Below, piece after piece: positions 18,581 to 29,024 of a stretch of 64,000 nt of DNA. Below the pieces are notes generated by a model, which saw only the letters and a list, made by a program, of their open reading frames with translations, did not search any database and had not been told where the DNA came from. Each line of letters starts with the position of its first letter. Positions within the stretch are counted from its first letter, which is position 1. Made by a program: the position numbers and the translations under genes. The stretch comes from Bacillus kwashiorkori (GTDB taxonomy: Bacteria; Bacillota; Bacilli; Bacillales; Caldibacillaceae), in the NCBI RefSeq assembly GCF_001375515.1, contig NZ_CTDX01000014.1, positions 1-64,000 on the forward strand. The letters run 5' to 3'.

Positions 18581-18594
18581 TGTAAACGTTTACA
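18581..18594 (+). promoter_or_regulatory. cre box (CcpA site)
   Basis: TGTAAACGTTTACA is a perfect palindrome matching the catabolite-responsive element. It lies about 110 nt before the DUF1097 start and downstream of the presumed promoter, a position where CcpA usually represses. Confidence 0.75.
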
Positions 18595-18690
18595 TTATTG
18601 TGTATGTGAAATCTATGGTACTTCTAAGAACTGCATCATAAGACAACCATATTTTTGAAATTATTATTTGTTTGGAGAGGAGATAACATC

Positions 18691-19167
18691 ATGTCTTCTG
18701 TACTTGCAAGTGGTCTCTTATGTGGCTTATGGGCATTTATCGCACCAACAGTCGGTTTAATGACTTGGGCTGGTTTTGCAGGATGCACGACATTTTTCGC
18801 AATCGGAACAGGCGGTAAAAATGGTCTCGTTAAAGCGGCTCTATGTAATATTACTGGAGTTGGTTGCGGTTTATTAATACTTTGGTTGTCAAGTGTCATT
18901 GCTATACCGCAAAGTGCAGCTATTTTCAGTGGGATAGTAACTTCGCTCATGTGCCTGCTTGGAAAAATGAAGCTAATTAATTATGTTCCCGGAATTTTTG
19001 TTGGTTGCTTTTCAACGTTTGCTGCAGGAGGTCAATGGATTATTTTATTAATATCCTTACTTTGTGGTGCTCTATTAGGATTTCTTTGTTCCCAATTGGC
19101 AAAACAATTTTCCACATGGTATGAGAAGTCGATAACAAAGCGGGAAAGTAGTTTAACACATTTGTAA
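18691..19167 (+). CDS. DUF1097-type integral membrane protein
   Basis: Membrane protein of 158 aa with about five hydrophobic segments and glycine-rich helices (FFAIGTGGKNG, GVGCGLL, ALLGFLCS). The pattern resembles the DUF1097 family (E. coli YcdZ group), whose function is not established. ATG 18691 follows GGAGAGGAG at good spacing. An in-frame TTG at 18655 would add 12 residues and lacks a site. It precedes preT by 92 nt and may share its promoter, so a link to pyrimidine or other solute uptake is possible but unproven. Confidence 0.7.
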   Translation: MSSVLASGLLCGLWAFIAPTVGLMTWAGFAGCTTFFAIGTGGKNGLVKAALCNITGVGCGLLILWLSSVIAIPQSAAIFSGIVTSLMCLLGKMKLINYVPGIFVGCFSTFAAGGQWIILLISLLCGALLGFLCSQLAKQFSTWYEKSITKRESSLTHL

Positions 19168-19259
19168 GTCAAGTAACTTATAAAAGGAAATAAATGGTTA
19201 TAGTATATAAGCAAATTTTGCTTAATTTATAAATTGAAAGATAATAGGAGGATCTCATA

Positions 19260-20471
19260 ATGGCGCAAAAAGAGAGTTTGGTTTATGAACCAGAACAGTT
19301 AGAAGCTTATGATTTTCGGAGAGCGATGGAAGAAGCTTCTCGTTGTTTATTATGTGAAGATGCACCTTGTAGCCAAGGCTGCCCTGCTGGAACAGATCCA
19401 GGCAGTTTCATTCGTAGTATTCGTTTTAAAAATGTTACTGGAGCTGCGGAAACGATTAGGGAAAACAATATTCTTGGAGCAAGTTGTGCTTTAATTTGCC
19501 CACAAGAAAGACTTTGTCAAGCAGCATGTAGTCGCTGTGGCATTGACAAACCGATCGAAATTGGCAAATTGCAACAATATGCTATGGAACATGAACGATT
19601 AACAAATAAAACATTCCTTACAAAAGGTGATACTTTTACAGATAAGCGGGTTGCATGTATTGGAGCAGGTCCAGCAAGTCTCGCCTGTGCCGCAGAACTT
19701 GCCAAAGCTGGGGTAGAAGTAACAATCTATGATGAACATAGTGAAGCTGGAGGGATGCTCCGTTATTTAATTCCGCCTTATCGTTTGCCTGATCAAGTAG
19801 TGAATCAAGACATTGCACAATTAGAAAAATTAGGTGTGAAATTCGAATTAAATCATAAAGTATCAAAAGAAGAACTAGCTAAACTAAGAACCGAATATGA
19901 TACTGTTTTTGTCGGTGCAGGGATGTGGGGTGCGAAAACATTACCAATACCTGGTGCAGACTTGGAAGGTGTCGTAACTGCAATAGACTTTTTAAGTGAA
20001 GCAAGAACTAATCGAGGCGAAGTAAAGGAACTTGGAAACGTAGTAATCATTGGTGGTGGCGACGTTGCGATGGACTGTGCAGCAACTAGTAAACTATTAG
20101 GTGCTACACATATTTACGACGTATTCGTAGAAACGTTGGAAGCTGCACCAGCTGTTCAACAAGAAAAGGAATTTGTCTTCCAATTAGGTGTACCAATGAT
20201 TTCTGAATTCAAACCAGTAGAATTTAACGGTAATGGAAAAGTACAACGAGTGAAATTTGAACATATGACAAATGGATCCACAATGGAAATTGCAGCCGAC
20301 ACAGTGATTTTAGCTGTTGGCCAAAAACTTCGAGAAGATGCTTCGACTTTCAAAGAAGAAGAAGGACTGTACATCGGCGGAGACTTGTTAAATGGTGGCG
20401 ACACAGTCGTACGAGCAGTGAACGAAGGAAAAGAAGCTGCTGCAAAAATTATGGAATCATTCAGGGGGTAA
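19260..20471 (+). CDS. preT: NAD-dependent dihydropyrimidine dehydrogenase subunit PreT
   Basis: Flavoprotein subunit of 403 aa that passes electrons from NADH to PreA for reduction of uracil or thymine. N-terminal Fe-S ligands are clustered in [19 protein letters not shown] and in [15 protein letters not shown]. Two dinucleotide-binding motifs follow: [15 protein letters not shown] near residue 131 and [14 protein letters not shown] near 260. AGGAGG precedes the ATG. PreA starts eight nt after the stop. No dihydropyrimidinase is present nearby, so the physiological substrate remains open. Confidence 0.88.
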   Translation: MAQKESLVYEPEQLEAYDFRRAMEEASRCLLCEDAPCSQGCPAGTDPGSFIRSIRFKNVTGAAETIRENNILGASCALICPQERLCQAACSRCGIDKPIEIGKLQQYAMEHERLTNKTFLTKGDTFTDKRVACIGAGPASLACAAELAKAGVEVTIYDEHSEAGGMLRYLIPPYRLPDQVVNQDIAQLEKLGVKFELNHKVSKEELAKLRTEYDTVFVGAGMWGAKTLPIPGADLEGVVTAIDFLSEARTNRGEVKELGNVVIIGGGDVAMDCAATSKLLGATHIYDVFVETLEAAPAVQQEKEFVFQLGVPMISEFKPVEFNGNGKVQRVKFEHMTNGSTMEIAADTVILAVGQKLREDASTFKEEEGLYIGGDLLNGGDTVVRAVNEGKEAAAKIMESFRG

Positions 20472-20479
20472 GAAAGACT

Positions 20480-21748
20480 ATGGCGACAAAAAAAGACTTA
20501 TCAATTGATTTTTTAGGTGTCCGTTGTGAAAATCCGTTCTTTTTATCATCCTCTCCAGTATGTAATAATGCGGAGCAAATTTCAAAAGCGTTAGACGCTG
20601 GTTGGGCAGGTATTTTTTATAAAACTGTCGGTATAAATGGAATGGATGAATGTTCTCCGAGATTTGATATTTTAACGAAAGAAACAACACCTTGGGTTGG
20701 CTTTAAAAATATGGAACAAATTTCTGAGCTTTCTTTAGCAGAAAACGTGGAGGAAATTAAACAATTAAAAGCGAAATACCCAACAAAAGTAATTGGTGTT
20801 AGTATTATGGGTTCTAATGAGGAAGAATGGGCTACTTTAGCAAGAGAAGTTACCGCTGCTGGAGCTGATATGCTAGAACTGAACTTTTCGTGTCCACAAA
20901 TGACAAGTCATGCAATGGGTTCTGACGTTGGCCAAAATCCAGACTTAGTTTATAAATATACGAAAGTAGTAGTAGACAACACTCATTTGCCAGTAGTTGC
21001 AAAAATGACTCCGAATATTGGCAAAATGGAAGAACCTGCATTAGCTGCGGCTCGTGCTGGTGCAAAAGGAATATCAGCAATCAATACAATTAAAAGTATT
21101 ACGAACATTGACTTAGATAATTTAACAGGAAAACCAGTTGTAAATGGTAAATCTTCTATTTCTGGCTACTCTGGTAACGCAGTAAAACCTGTTGCTCTTC
21201 GCTTTATTACACAACTTGCCCAATGTGAAGAACTAGAAGGAGAACAATTAAGCGGTATTGGTGGGATCGAAACATGGCAAGATGCAGTTGAATTTATCCT
21301 CCTTGGTTGCAGAAATGTTCAAGTTACCACATCTGTTATGCAGTACGGATACCGGATTGTAGAAGATATGATTAACGGTTTAAGTCATTTTATGGAAGAA
21401 CGTGGAGTAGACAGTTTAGACGAACTTGTTGGAATTGCAACGAAAAATGTTATTCCAGCAGAAGAATTAGACCGTTCTTTCCAACTTATCCCGAAAATAG
21501 ATTATGATAAATGTATCGGTTGTGGAAGATGTTTCATTTCTTGCTTTGACGGTTCTCATCAAGCAATTGCTTGGGACAGTGATACGAGAAAACCAACTAT
21601 TTTAGAAGATAAATGTGTGGGCTGTCACCTATGTATTAATGTTTGCCCAGTAACGGATTGCATCACATCAGATAAGGTTGTGTTTAAAGAAGGCAGACAA
21701 AACAATCGCACAGCAGAAGACATTGCGCAACAATTAGTTTATCAATAA
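20480..21748 (+). CDS. preA: NAD-dependent dihydropyrimidine dehydrogenase subunit PreA
   Basis: Catalytic subunit of 422 aa with an FMN TIM barrel of the dihydroorotate dehydrogenase type ([58 protein letters not shown]). A C-terminal ferredoxin domain carries two 4Fe-4S motifs, [11 protein letters not shown] and [11 protein letters not shown]. Coupled to PreT in an NADH-dependent reductase. Operon with preT. The FNR/Rex-like and cre sites upstream suggest control by oxygen or redox and carbon source. Confidence 0.9.
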   Translation: MATKKDLSIDFLGVRCENPFFLSSSPVCNNAEQISKALDAGWAGIFYKTVGINGMDECSPRFDILTKETTPWVGFKNMEQISELSLAENVEEIKQLKAKYPTKVIGVSIMGSNEEEWATLAREVTAAGADMLELNFSCPQMTSHAMGSDVGQNPDLVYKYTKVVVDNTHLPVVAKMTPNIGKMEEPALAAARAGAKGISAINTIKSITNIDLDNLTGKPVVNGKSSISGYSGNAVKPVALRFITQLAQCEELEGEQLSGIGGIETWQDAVEFILLGCRNVQVTTSVMQYGYRIVEDMINGLSHFMEERGVDSLDELVGIATKNVIPAEELDRSFQLIPKIDYDKCIGCGRCFISCFDGSHQAIAWDSDTRKPTILEDKCVGCHLCINVCPVTDCITSDKVVFKEGRQNNRTAEDIAQQLVYQ

Positions 21749-22205
21749 AAATAGCATCTCTTTCTAATAGGGTTGTCTATGAGTGAGTACTTAGTAGAAG
21801 AAATTCTCTGCTTAGTAAATCCCACTTAATAGATAACCTTATTTTTAAATCTATCATCTTTTTGTAAATAACAAGAAATAAGATAGGACTAAGGAATGAA
21901 AAATAATGGACCCTATTTTTAAAATTAATGAATAATACCTATTTTTGCTTGTGAAACTTTGTGATATACTAAATTCGAAAAATAATAATTATATTCGCAA
22001 CTTTTAGGAGATGATAGGGAAATAAAAAATTTTAAATATTAAGTAGTTTAATCATAGTGATTATAGGATATATAAAACTAGTGTTACAAAAAAGTTTGTT
22101 AATCCATTTTTCATAGAATGATAATGTATGACAAGAGTGTTCAACTTTAGCAACAACAAATAGTGTGCAGCATTTATCAAAAAGTCGAAAGAGGTGTCAT
22201 CCATA
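21749..22205. other. Gap between preA and the RiPP cluster
   Basis: The left part is the ~130-bp repeat (21770-21905). The rest is AT-rich with no gene. TATACT at about 21963 with TTTTGC upstream could be a weak promoter for the cluster. No regulator gene or recognisable operator is present. Confidence 0.4.
21770..21905. repeat. ~130-bp intergenic repeat, left copy
   Basis: GGGTTGTCTA at the left and TAGATAACCTTA further in form the arms of a hairpin around GTAGAAG...CTGCTTAGTAAA. A diverged copy with the same features in the same order is at 39789-39910. Both end in the ACTAAGGAAT motif. The two copies bracket the RiPP island. The element lacks any ORF and resembles a MITE-like or BOX-like intergenic repeat. 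It may also terminate preA transcription. Confidence 0.75.
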
Positions 22206-22889
22206 TTGATGCTACAGGTAAAAAACATTACGAAAAAATATGGTAAAAAAGAGGTGTTAAGAGGGGTTACTTTTACCGTAGAAAAAGGGGATTTTCTGGC
22301 TATTATCGGAAAAAACGGGGTTGGAAAAACAACATTAGTCAATATCATTTGTAAACTACTAAAGCAAGATGGCGGTACTATTTCCTATGGATTTGATGAA
22401 AAAAAGATTTATAACAAAATCGGTGTGCAAACACAATCAGGAGATTTTGACGATCGCCTAAAGGTGCAAGACATGTGTAAGTTGTGGAAAAAAATATATA
22501 AAGTTGAACAGAAAAAAGTAGATGAATTACTCGAACGATTTGAATTAACCGATGTAAAAAAACAATATATAAAAACCCTCTCAGGCGGTCAAAAGCAGAA
22601 ACTCAATATACTCCTCAGTTTAATAAATGACCCAGATCTTCTAATTTTGGACGAGTTAACTACATCATTAGATGCAATCAGCAGACATGAAATGAGAAAA
22701 TATTTAAAAATGCTCAACAATCAAGGGAAGACAATAATTATGATCAGCCATTATATGGACGAAGTTGAAGAATTATGTAATAAGGTTGTCGTTCTAAAGG
22801 ATGGAAAAGTAGAGCAGACGACTACACCTCAAGAACTATTAGGTTCCCGTTACGGAAGTTTACAAGAATATTTTGTAGAAAGCGTATAA
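22206..22889 (+). CDS. ABC transporter ATP-binding protein of the RiPP cluster
   Basis: ATPase of about 227 aa with Walker A GKNGVGKTT, signature LSGGQKQK, Walker B LLILDELTTSLD and an H-loop in MISHYMDEVEE. The Walker B is followed by L-T instead of the usual P-T, a mild deviation. It is of the DrrA/CcmA class that pairs with ABC-2 permeases for drug or bacteriocin export and immunity. TTG 22206 lies nine bases after GAGGTG; ATG 22209 is the alternative. The permease gene follows after 15 nt. It is the first gene of the thiopeptide-like cluster. Confidence 0.88.
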   Translation: MMLQVKNITKKYGKKEVLRGVTFTVEKGDFLAIIGKNGVGKTTLVNIICKLLKQDGGTISYGFDEKKIYNKIGVQTQSGDFDDRLKVQDMCKLWKKIYKVEQKKVDELLERFELTDVKKQYIKTLSGGQKQKLNILLSLINDPDLLILDELTTSLDAISRHEMRKYLKMLNNQGKTIIMISHYMDEVEELCNKVVVLKDGKVEQTTTPQELLGSRYGSLQEYFVESV

Positions 22890-22904
22890 ACATAGGGGGT
22901 AAGT

Positions 22905-23648
22905 ATGAATATAGTAAATGCGTTATTTGAATTAGAGTTAAAGAAATTATCGAGAACTTGGATTATTTTAGGATTTGGTATCATTGCTCCGATTTTTTTC
23001 TTAATAATGCAAACAGAGATTAGTAACAATACATTGGAATTGTATGGGATGGAAATTTCTCCAATTGATTACTCATTTCCGATGTTTGCATTTTTAAGTG
23101 TGGTCGTATTAGCAATAGGTAATGTCGGTATTGGCTTTGCATACATGAGAAGTATTTACTTTTTTAGAAGATTACGACTTGCCTCTGTAAAAAGTGGTCA
23201 GTTTATTACGGCGAACTTTTTAGTTCAGCTACTTTGTGCTATTTTCACATTAATTTTATTAGTAATTGTAGCAACAACTCGTTATTCACTAGGATTAGAA
23301 GGCCGTAGTCTTTTGCTGTTTAGTATGATTTTATTTTTATCCTTTATTATGTGTTATTTTATAGGGGTATTTATTGGAAATTTAACAACCGATCCAAAAA
23401 CATCTCAAACCCTTTCAATGGCTGTATATTTCATCATCATCTTCTTAGGTGGTGTTACGTTTCCAATTGAATTAATGCCAGACTTCATGCAAAAAATAGC
23501 CAATATTTTACCGACAACCCATGCTGTTAAAGTATTGCAAATTTCTTGGGTTGGTGGAGATATTTGGCAAAGTTACCATCTTATTTATTTAATGGCAACG
23601 ACAGTTATCTTTGCATTTTTGTCGGTCCGATTCTTTAAATATGATTGA
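22905..23648 (+). CDS. ABC-2 type permease of the RiPP cluster
   Basis: Membrane protein of 247 aa with six hydrophobic segments and the family motif GGVTFPIELMPDFMQKIANILPTTH before the last spans. It pairs with the preceding ATPase to export the peptide product or protect the producer. No ribosomal L11 copy or rRNA methyltransferase gene is seen in the cluster, so this pair is the best candidate for self-resistance. GGGGGTAAGT precedes the ATG. Confidence 0.85.
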   Translation: MNIVNALFELELKKLSRTWIILGFGIIAPIFFLIMQTEISNNTLELYGMEISPIDYSFPMFAFLSVVVLAIGNVGIGFAYMRSIYFFRRLRLASVKSGQFITANFLVQLLCAIFTLILLVIVATTRYSLGLEGRSLLLFSMILFLSFIMCYFIGVFIGNLTTDPKTSQTLSMAVYFIIIFLGGVTFPIELMPDFMQKIANILPTTHAVKVLQISWVGGDIWQSYHLIYLMATTVIFAFLSVRFFKYD

Positions 23649-23704
23649 TAAAATCCGAATAGAGGTTATGGATTGATGAACTTTTCTATCTAGGAGTTGT
23701 TAAA

Positions 23705-26344
23705 ATGAATTACGATAAATTACCAATCTTTCTATTCCGGGTGAATAATATACCAGCACAGCATGCGTATATGTTTGGATCTAATATGCTTGCGGATAAA
23801 GTTTCGGAATATTTCAACTCCTCTATTGAACTAGGAGACAGTGTAGAACAATTTATAGAGAAAGCCGAATGGAAAATAAAATTAGTCAATGATGATCGCG
23901 AGCGGAAACAGTTAATCAATTTCAAACGAGATGTATTCAACTTAAGACCGCGCATGATGAATCAACTGGAAAAATTGGAACAAATGTTAAAGCAATACGA
24001 TCTATATATATTAGCTGTTCAAGTACGAAACCAATTAGAACGAAATCATCATTTACGAAGGGAAATAGAAAGTGTACTAGAGGATCAAAGGTTTGCTGAA
24101 CGTACGTATTTATATGACGCATTCATTAAGGAAACGTCGCTAATGAATTCTTTGAAATTTATACAGGCGACAATTATGGAGAAAGCACGTAGTTATTTCG
24201 CTATTCCAGTTGAGAAACATGGCGTAAAACAAAGAAAGTTAGACTCGACGCTATTAAAGGTATTAACTAGAGGTGCGCTAAAAACAAGTCCTTTCAGCAC
24301 ATTAACAAAGGTAGGTGTTGGTGCATTTACTACTGACGCACTGCGAAACGAAAGCAAGAACGGGCATGATTATACGGTTACGAATATAAATATTGCCTAT
24401 ATCCTTCGTGTTTTTGAAAAATTATTACTCAGACCGGCAATAATGAAAAAATTGACCTTTCGCTTTAATGAAACATTAACTATGATGGATAATATCTTCT
24501 ATTGGACTACGTTGGCTGACCAGCCGTTAAAAAGAAAAAAAATATTTCGGACTGCCGATACGCTAATGAAAATAAAGGTAAATCCAGTAATGGGGCATAT
24601 ATATGAACATTTTAAAGGAAAGCAGAAGTTTAGCTATCAAGAATTAGAGTCGAGTCTAAGTATCATTGGTATAAACAGCTCCCAAGCCTTACAATATTTA
24701 ACAAAATTAATAGTTAATGACTTTATCCAACCAACTATTGCCCTTGAGGAGCAAAATAACGATATACTAGTAAATTTTATTCATCTAATAGAAAAATTAA
24801 ATGTACTAGCAGAAGATAATGTTATTAAAGAAGTTCACGGGAACTTAGTTGCAATAAATGAAGAATTAGAACGGTTTGATGAGTTAGATGTGAGAGAAAG
24901 TTATCGTAGCTTTGAAGTGATAACGGATTTATTTAAACAGATTGCTCAAGCTGTCCATTTGCCACCTCTAGATGAGAAACTATTACTCTACCAAGATTAC
25001 TTGACAAAACAAAAAAAATATATAGATCAGACAGAGTGGAATGCTAGAGATAACACACTTGTTACCTTTCAACGTTTGTCGGTTTTATTTGATGCTGTCT
25101 TAAGGTTGCAGTATATACTAGGGAGATTTGTGCTTGAGAAATACGGAGAAAAGCGGGTAGCTTTTCATGACAACGAGCATGAAGATGTGATGGAAGTATT
25201 GCTAAATGCCATTTTAGAACATGCGGGGCAAATATGGGGAAATCAATTTAATGAGACAGAAATAACATCAAATATTGAAGAAATCAATCAGTTAGACCGA
25301 GCGAAGAATAGATTTATTCAACAATTGAAGACTTTAGCAGAGAGCAATTCGGATGTTGTCCATATTAGTAAAGCATACGTAGAAGAATTAATTTCTAGTA
25401 TGAATTTGGACTTAAGTCATTATGTTCAATCCAATAGTTTTTTTATTCAAAAAGATGAAAGAGATGGTTTTCTAGTTTTAAATAATATGTACGGTGGTTA
25501 TTTATCCTACTACTTACGATTTCTAAAAAATATGGAAGGTGTATTGGATAATAAAGAGGTTTCACAGTATATAGAAAAAAATATTCGTTCAAGAAATGTG
25601 ATGGATATATATAAGTCATATGGATTTAATGCAAATGTTCGTCCAAGAATTACGGAATATTCGATTAATGTTCCTAACAGTAGGATCAATGATGAGAGTG
25701 GATTTGAGGCAATATATAGTTGGGAGGACCTGGAAATCCAATATAACCCTAATACGAAGAAAATTGACGTATTCGCCAAAGGGAAAAAGGTAAATATTTT
25801 GTTTTTAGGTTCGCTAATGACTAGATTAATTCCGTCTATAAGCGCGATGTTACATGCATTATCAGCAAATGGTGTTCTATTCAGAGACATTGGAACTATT
25901 TTGTTAGATGATTTTTTACAAAAGAATGTGCAAGACTTTTCTATAAAAACATTTCCAAGAATTATTTTAGATAATCAATTAGTTTTAAGTAGAAAGACTT
26001 GGCTAGTGAACTCATCCCAGTTAAATATGATTGGCGAGGATGATGTGGAAGATCAAATAAACCTCTTGAAACTATTAAAAGATAACAACATTCCTCATCG
26101 GGTATTTTTACGAAAGATGGGTGGTCAAGCGGAGGACGCGGAAGGTGAAGATACACTGCCAGGTGTATTTGATAAACCACAGTATATCGATTTTACAAGT
26201 CCGCTATTATGGAACTTATTTAAAAAAGAGATTGATACATCTCCATACTTTTTATTGACCGAAGTGCTACCTAAACATGAAGATACAAGTGAAAAGTATG
26301 TTGAGGAATTATTAGTAGAGTACACAACAAAAGGGGTTAAATGA
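23705..26344 (+). CDS. LanB-type dehydratase, glutamylation subunit (thiopeptide type)
   Basis: Protein of 879 aa resembling the N-terminal domain of lantibiotic dehydratases, which uses glutamyl-tRNA to activate Ser/Thr of a precursor peptide. The family hallmark KTSPFSTLTKVGVGAF lies near residue 197, and the C-terminal region has YIDFTSPLLWNLFKKE. The elimination domain is absent, as in split thiopeptide systems (TclK, TbtB types), and is supplied by the next gene. AGGAGTTG precedes the ATG. The stop overlaps the next start (ATGA). Expected to form dehydroalanines and dehydrobutyrines in the Ser/Thr-rich core. Confidence 0.88.
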   Translation: MNYDKLPIFLFRVNNIPAQHAYMFGSNMLADKVSEYFNSSIELGDSVEQFIEKAEWKIKLVNDDRERKQLINFKRDVFNLRPRMMNQLEKLEQMLKQYDLYILAVQVRNQLERNHHLRREIESVLEDQRFAERTYLYDAFIKETSLMNSLKFIQATIMEKARSYFAIPVEKHGVKQRKLDSTLLKVLTRGALKTSPFSTLTKVGVGAFTTDALRNESKNGHDYTVTNINIAYILRVFEKLLLRPAIMKKLTFRFNETLTMMDNIFYWTTLADQPLKRKKIFRTADTLMKIKVNPVMGHIYEHFKGKQKFSYQELESSLSIIGINSSQALQYLTKLIVNDFIQPTIALEEQNNDILVNFIHLIEKLNVLAEDNVIKEVHGNLVAINEELERFDELDVRESYRSFEVITDLFKQIAQAVHLPPLDEKLLLYQDYLTKQKKYIDQTEWNARDNTLVTFQRLSVLFDAVLRLQYILGRFVLEKYGEKRVAFHDNEHEDVMEVLLNAILEHAGQIWGNQFNETEITSNIEEINQLDRAKNRFIQQLKTLAESNSDVVHISKAYVEELISSMNLDLSHYVQSNSFFIQKDERDGFLVLNNMYGGYLSYYLRFLKNMEGVLDNKEVSQYIEKNIRSRNVMDIYKSYGFNANVRPRITEYSINVPNSRINDESGFEAIYSWEDLEIQYNPNTKKIDVFAKGKKVNILFLGSLMTRLIPSISAMLHALSANGVLFRDIGTILLDDFLQKNVQDFSIKTFPRIILDNQLVLSRKTWLVNSSQLNMIGEDDVEDQINLLKLLKDNNIPHRVFLRKMGGQAEDAEGEDTLPGVFDKPQYIDFTSPLLWNLFKKEIDTSPYFLLTEVLPKHEDTSEKYVEELLVEYTTKGVK

Positions 26345-27522
26345 TGAGTAATCAGCAGTTCCAATATATAAAAATGTATCTTTATGAATCAACAAACTTA
26401 AAAACATTCTTTTATCAAGTATTAGAGCTTTTGCATCATGAGTTTTCTTTCCTAGAAGATAAAATAATTAAGAAAGGCTGGGTTAATGGTCCTCATTTAC
26501 ATGTTTCCTATAAATGTCCAGAAACGGAATCGAGTGAAGAAGTGAACGAGCAACTATTTAAAGTTATCAAGCATAAATTAGCAAGTTTTGAAGACAGCTG
26601 CACAAATGCCGACTATAGGAAGTATGAAATGATTTCAGAAAGATTGGCTCAGGCGGAACGATTTGAAGGTAAATATTTGCCATTAAAACTAAATCATACG
26701 ATTGAATCAGGAACTTATGATATCTCCCAAATAAAAACGGTGTATGATTGGGAGTTATATAGTCAAATTGAAATTGCTAAAACCGATTTTTTTATTAAAA
26801 ATTATCAATACTTATCTAGATTAGATGAGAAACAGCGGGAATTATTAAGTGCAAAATTGATGCTTATTACTGCAAGCCATTTTGAAATAGTGTATGGGAA
26901 GGAAATTTTAAAAGGGATCAAATTTGGTAACCTCTCATTTAAGTCACACTATGAAGGATTTCTCGCTCAACTTGATTTGATGAATGAGCAAAAGCGTAAC
27001 CAAATTCTTGCGAAAATGAACGCACAGACAGACATAATGAGTACATTTATTAATGAAGAATTTTCTTATTTTATTGAGGCAGTAGACTTTCAATTTGTTC
27101 ATTACTATCAAGATGATCGGAAAACACTATTAGATTGGGATCATTTAACAAACGATATTAAAAATTTAATTAAAAATGGTTTAGACGATAATCAAATTCA
27201 CTTTGATAATTCGCATGACATCACCGCATTTCTTAATCATTCACAAAGATTAAGCAATTTTCATTCTGAATTTGTCACAGAAGATGCTTTTATTCAATTT
27301 TCTAAATCGAAAGGATTTCTCACATACCGGCTACTAGTTAATTTTCTGTATCAAGTGTTTCCGTTACTTAACATTTCACCTTTACAAAAAAACAAACTAT
27401 GTAAGGTGATTAGCACAGAGGCAGAGAAATTTTATCAATTTTCATGGTTAGATTTAAAGCAATTAAGAGGCACAACATATGAAAGTGATGATATTTACCA
27501 AAAGATAGGAACAAAAGAATGA
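26341..27522 (+). CDS. Probable LanB elimination or cyclase subunit, thiopeptide type
   Basis: Protein of 393 aa. Its N-terminal part contains WVNGPHLHVSYKC, a variant of the GGPHxRLR motif of the thiopeptide-type bacteriocin biosynthesis domain (SpaB C-terminal-like). That fold covers both glutamate-elimination enzymes and [4+2] pyridine synthases. Position directly after the glutamylation subunit, with a four-base overlap, favours the elimination role (TclL/TbtC position). The remaining sequence is diverged, and I could not align it to a specific family by eye. The alternative is that it is the cyclase and the protein at 30997 the eliminase. Confidence 0.65.
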   Translation: MMSNQQFQYIKMYLYESTNLKTFFYQVLELLHHEFSFLEDKIIKKGWVNGPHLHVSYKCPETESSEEVNEQLFKVIKHKLASFEDSCTNADYRKYEMISERLAQAERFEGKYLPLKLNHTIESGTYDISQIKTVYDWELYSQIEIAKTDFFIKNYQYLSRLDEKQRELLSAKLMLITASHFEIVYGKEILKGIKFGNLSFKSHYEGFLAQLDLMNEQKRNQILAKMNAQTDIMSTFINEEFSYFIEAVDFQFVHYYQDDRKTLLDWDHLTNDIKNLIKNGLDDNQIHFDNSHDITAFLNHSQRLSNFHSEFVTEDAFIQFSKSKGFLTYRLLVNFLYQVFPLLNISPLQKNKLCKVISTEAEKFYQFSWLDLKQLRGTTYESDDIYQKIGTKE

Positions 27523-27538
27523 TAGGAGAAGAATTGAT

Positions 27539-29008
27539 ATGAATCAAACGATTAAGGGGGATATTTGGCTAACATACAACGATGAAAAGATTTTAGTAAA
27601 GACGAAAAATAAACGTTATCAAATAAAGGATGAAAATACGATTAGGGCATTAACGAATATACTCCCAGAAATAAAACAGAAAACAATATCCACAAGACAC
27701 ATAGTCACCAAAGAACATCCTCAATTATATGGTTTCATTAACAAATTTATTAGCCCTATTCAACCAACACAGCAACTAGAAAACCCAACCTATGAATTTA
27801 TAAATTTTTTAGAAACACACGAGATTAATAATAGCCGCTTACTATCGATATTAAGCAAGCTTAATCAACATAAAAGGTTAGTAGCGGTAATTCCGGTAAA
27901 GACTGTTCCATATATTTTTATCGGTACTGTCGCAGAAATTTTAGGATTTATTATGGAAAATCGGCTCATCGTAAGTAGAGGGAATACGACCATCCATGAA
28001 CCGATGAATTTGCAAAAATCTATTCAATATTGTTTCAGAGAGGAATTAAATGCTGATAAATTAAGCGTTTATTATATGAATGACCATGAACCGGAACGTT
28101 TTACTAAAGTACATATATTCTATGATAAAAGAGGTACCGTTGGAGAATGCAAGGAAAAGGAAGCTTTTGATTTTGAACCTATTGAATTTTACCATGAACC
28201 AATCAATGCAATGAAAAAAATAATAAAACAAACACCTTATATATTCCTAGAATACGGTTACTCCCATTTAAAGCAAATACCATTTAAGGTAGCGATGTTA
28301 ACGTATGTGAATGATGAAAAAGAGCGAACTGCCATCACTAGTGCTGATCATCCATTAAAAGCGCTCTTTGATGTTTTTAAATATGGAATGGGGGATTTTC
28401 TGAATTTAGACAATAATGGAGATTCGAGAAACTTCACCAGGTGGGTATGTGTTTCCAATGAGGAAGATGTTTATAAGAATGGTATTCTCCCTCTAGTATT
28501 TCAATACTATAAAAAGTGCTTGCCAGATCAATTAGAACAGTCATGCCAGATATTAACCGATTTTGATATAAACTCAAAAATGATTAACACTTTATTAAGT
28601 ATTCATGAAACAGATTTACTTACTAAAAATATAGAAGTTGCCGTTCTAAAAATGAAAGATTTTCGGTTGTTCCAAGTTCAAGTGATCGTTGATGGATATA
28701 TTCAAACGACTCAATTCGGTACAAATATAAAACTATTATTAGAAGACACCATTCAACAGTTTTACGCAAAAATTATACAAAATAGCTTTCCGTATGAACA
28801 AACAAATAAAAAAGTGGATGAACATAAAGAAAAAAAATGGATCGATCTGTTCAGTGAGGAAGTAACTAGTAGTATTGAGGAAATGAAAAGTGTATTGGAG
28901 AAAAACAGGCTAACAGTCACTTATTCACCTTGGAAATATAACTATATTTTGACAGAAACAAAAACAAAATGTTTTAAAATCGCTTTAAGTAGAAAAGAGC
29001 ATAAATAA
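27539..29008 (+). CDS. Unrecognised 489-aa protein of the RiPP cluster
   Basis: Soluble, charged protein without signal peptide or membrane spans. I see no Walker, Rossmann, CxxC or YcaO motifs. Three features stand out: a short beta-rich start (GDIWLTYNDEKILVKTKNKRY) that could be part of a peptide-binding fold, a central YGMGDFLNLDNNGDSRNF segment, and a Lys/Glu-rich linker near residue 430. Tight placement between the dehydratase and YcaO genes (16-nt gaps) argues for an accessory role in azole or dehydroamino acid formation. It may be a highly diverged partner of the cyclodehydratase. No function assigned. Confidence 0.7.
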   Translation: MNQTIKGDIWLTYNDEKILVKTKNKRYQIKDENTIRALTNILPEIKQKTISTRHIVTKEHPQLYGFINKFISPIQPTQQLENPTYEFINFLETHEINNSRLLSILSKLNQHKRLVAVIPVKTVPYIFIGTVAEILGFIMENRLIVSRGNTTIHEPMNLQKSIQYCFREELNADKLSVYYMNDHEPERFTKVHIFYDKRGTVGECKEKEAFDFEPIEFYHEPINAMKKIIKQTPYIFLEYGYSHLKQIPFKVAMLTYVNDEKERTAITSADHPLKALFDVFKYGMGDFLNLDNNGDSRNFTRWVCVSNEEDVYKNGILPLVFQYYKKCLPDQLEQSCQILTDFDINSKMINTLLSIHETDLLTKNIEVAVLKMKDFRLFQVQVIVDGYIQTTQFGTNIKLLLEDTIQQFYAKIIQNSFPYEQTNKKVDEHKEKKWIDLFSEEVTSSIEEMKSVLEKNRLTVTYSPWKYNYILTETKTKCFKIALSRKEHK

Positions 29009-29024
29009 CGGGAGGTGAAAACAA

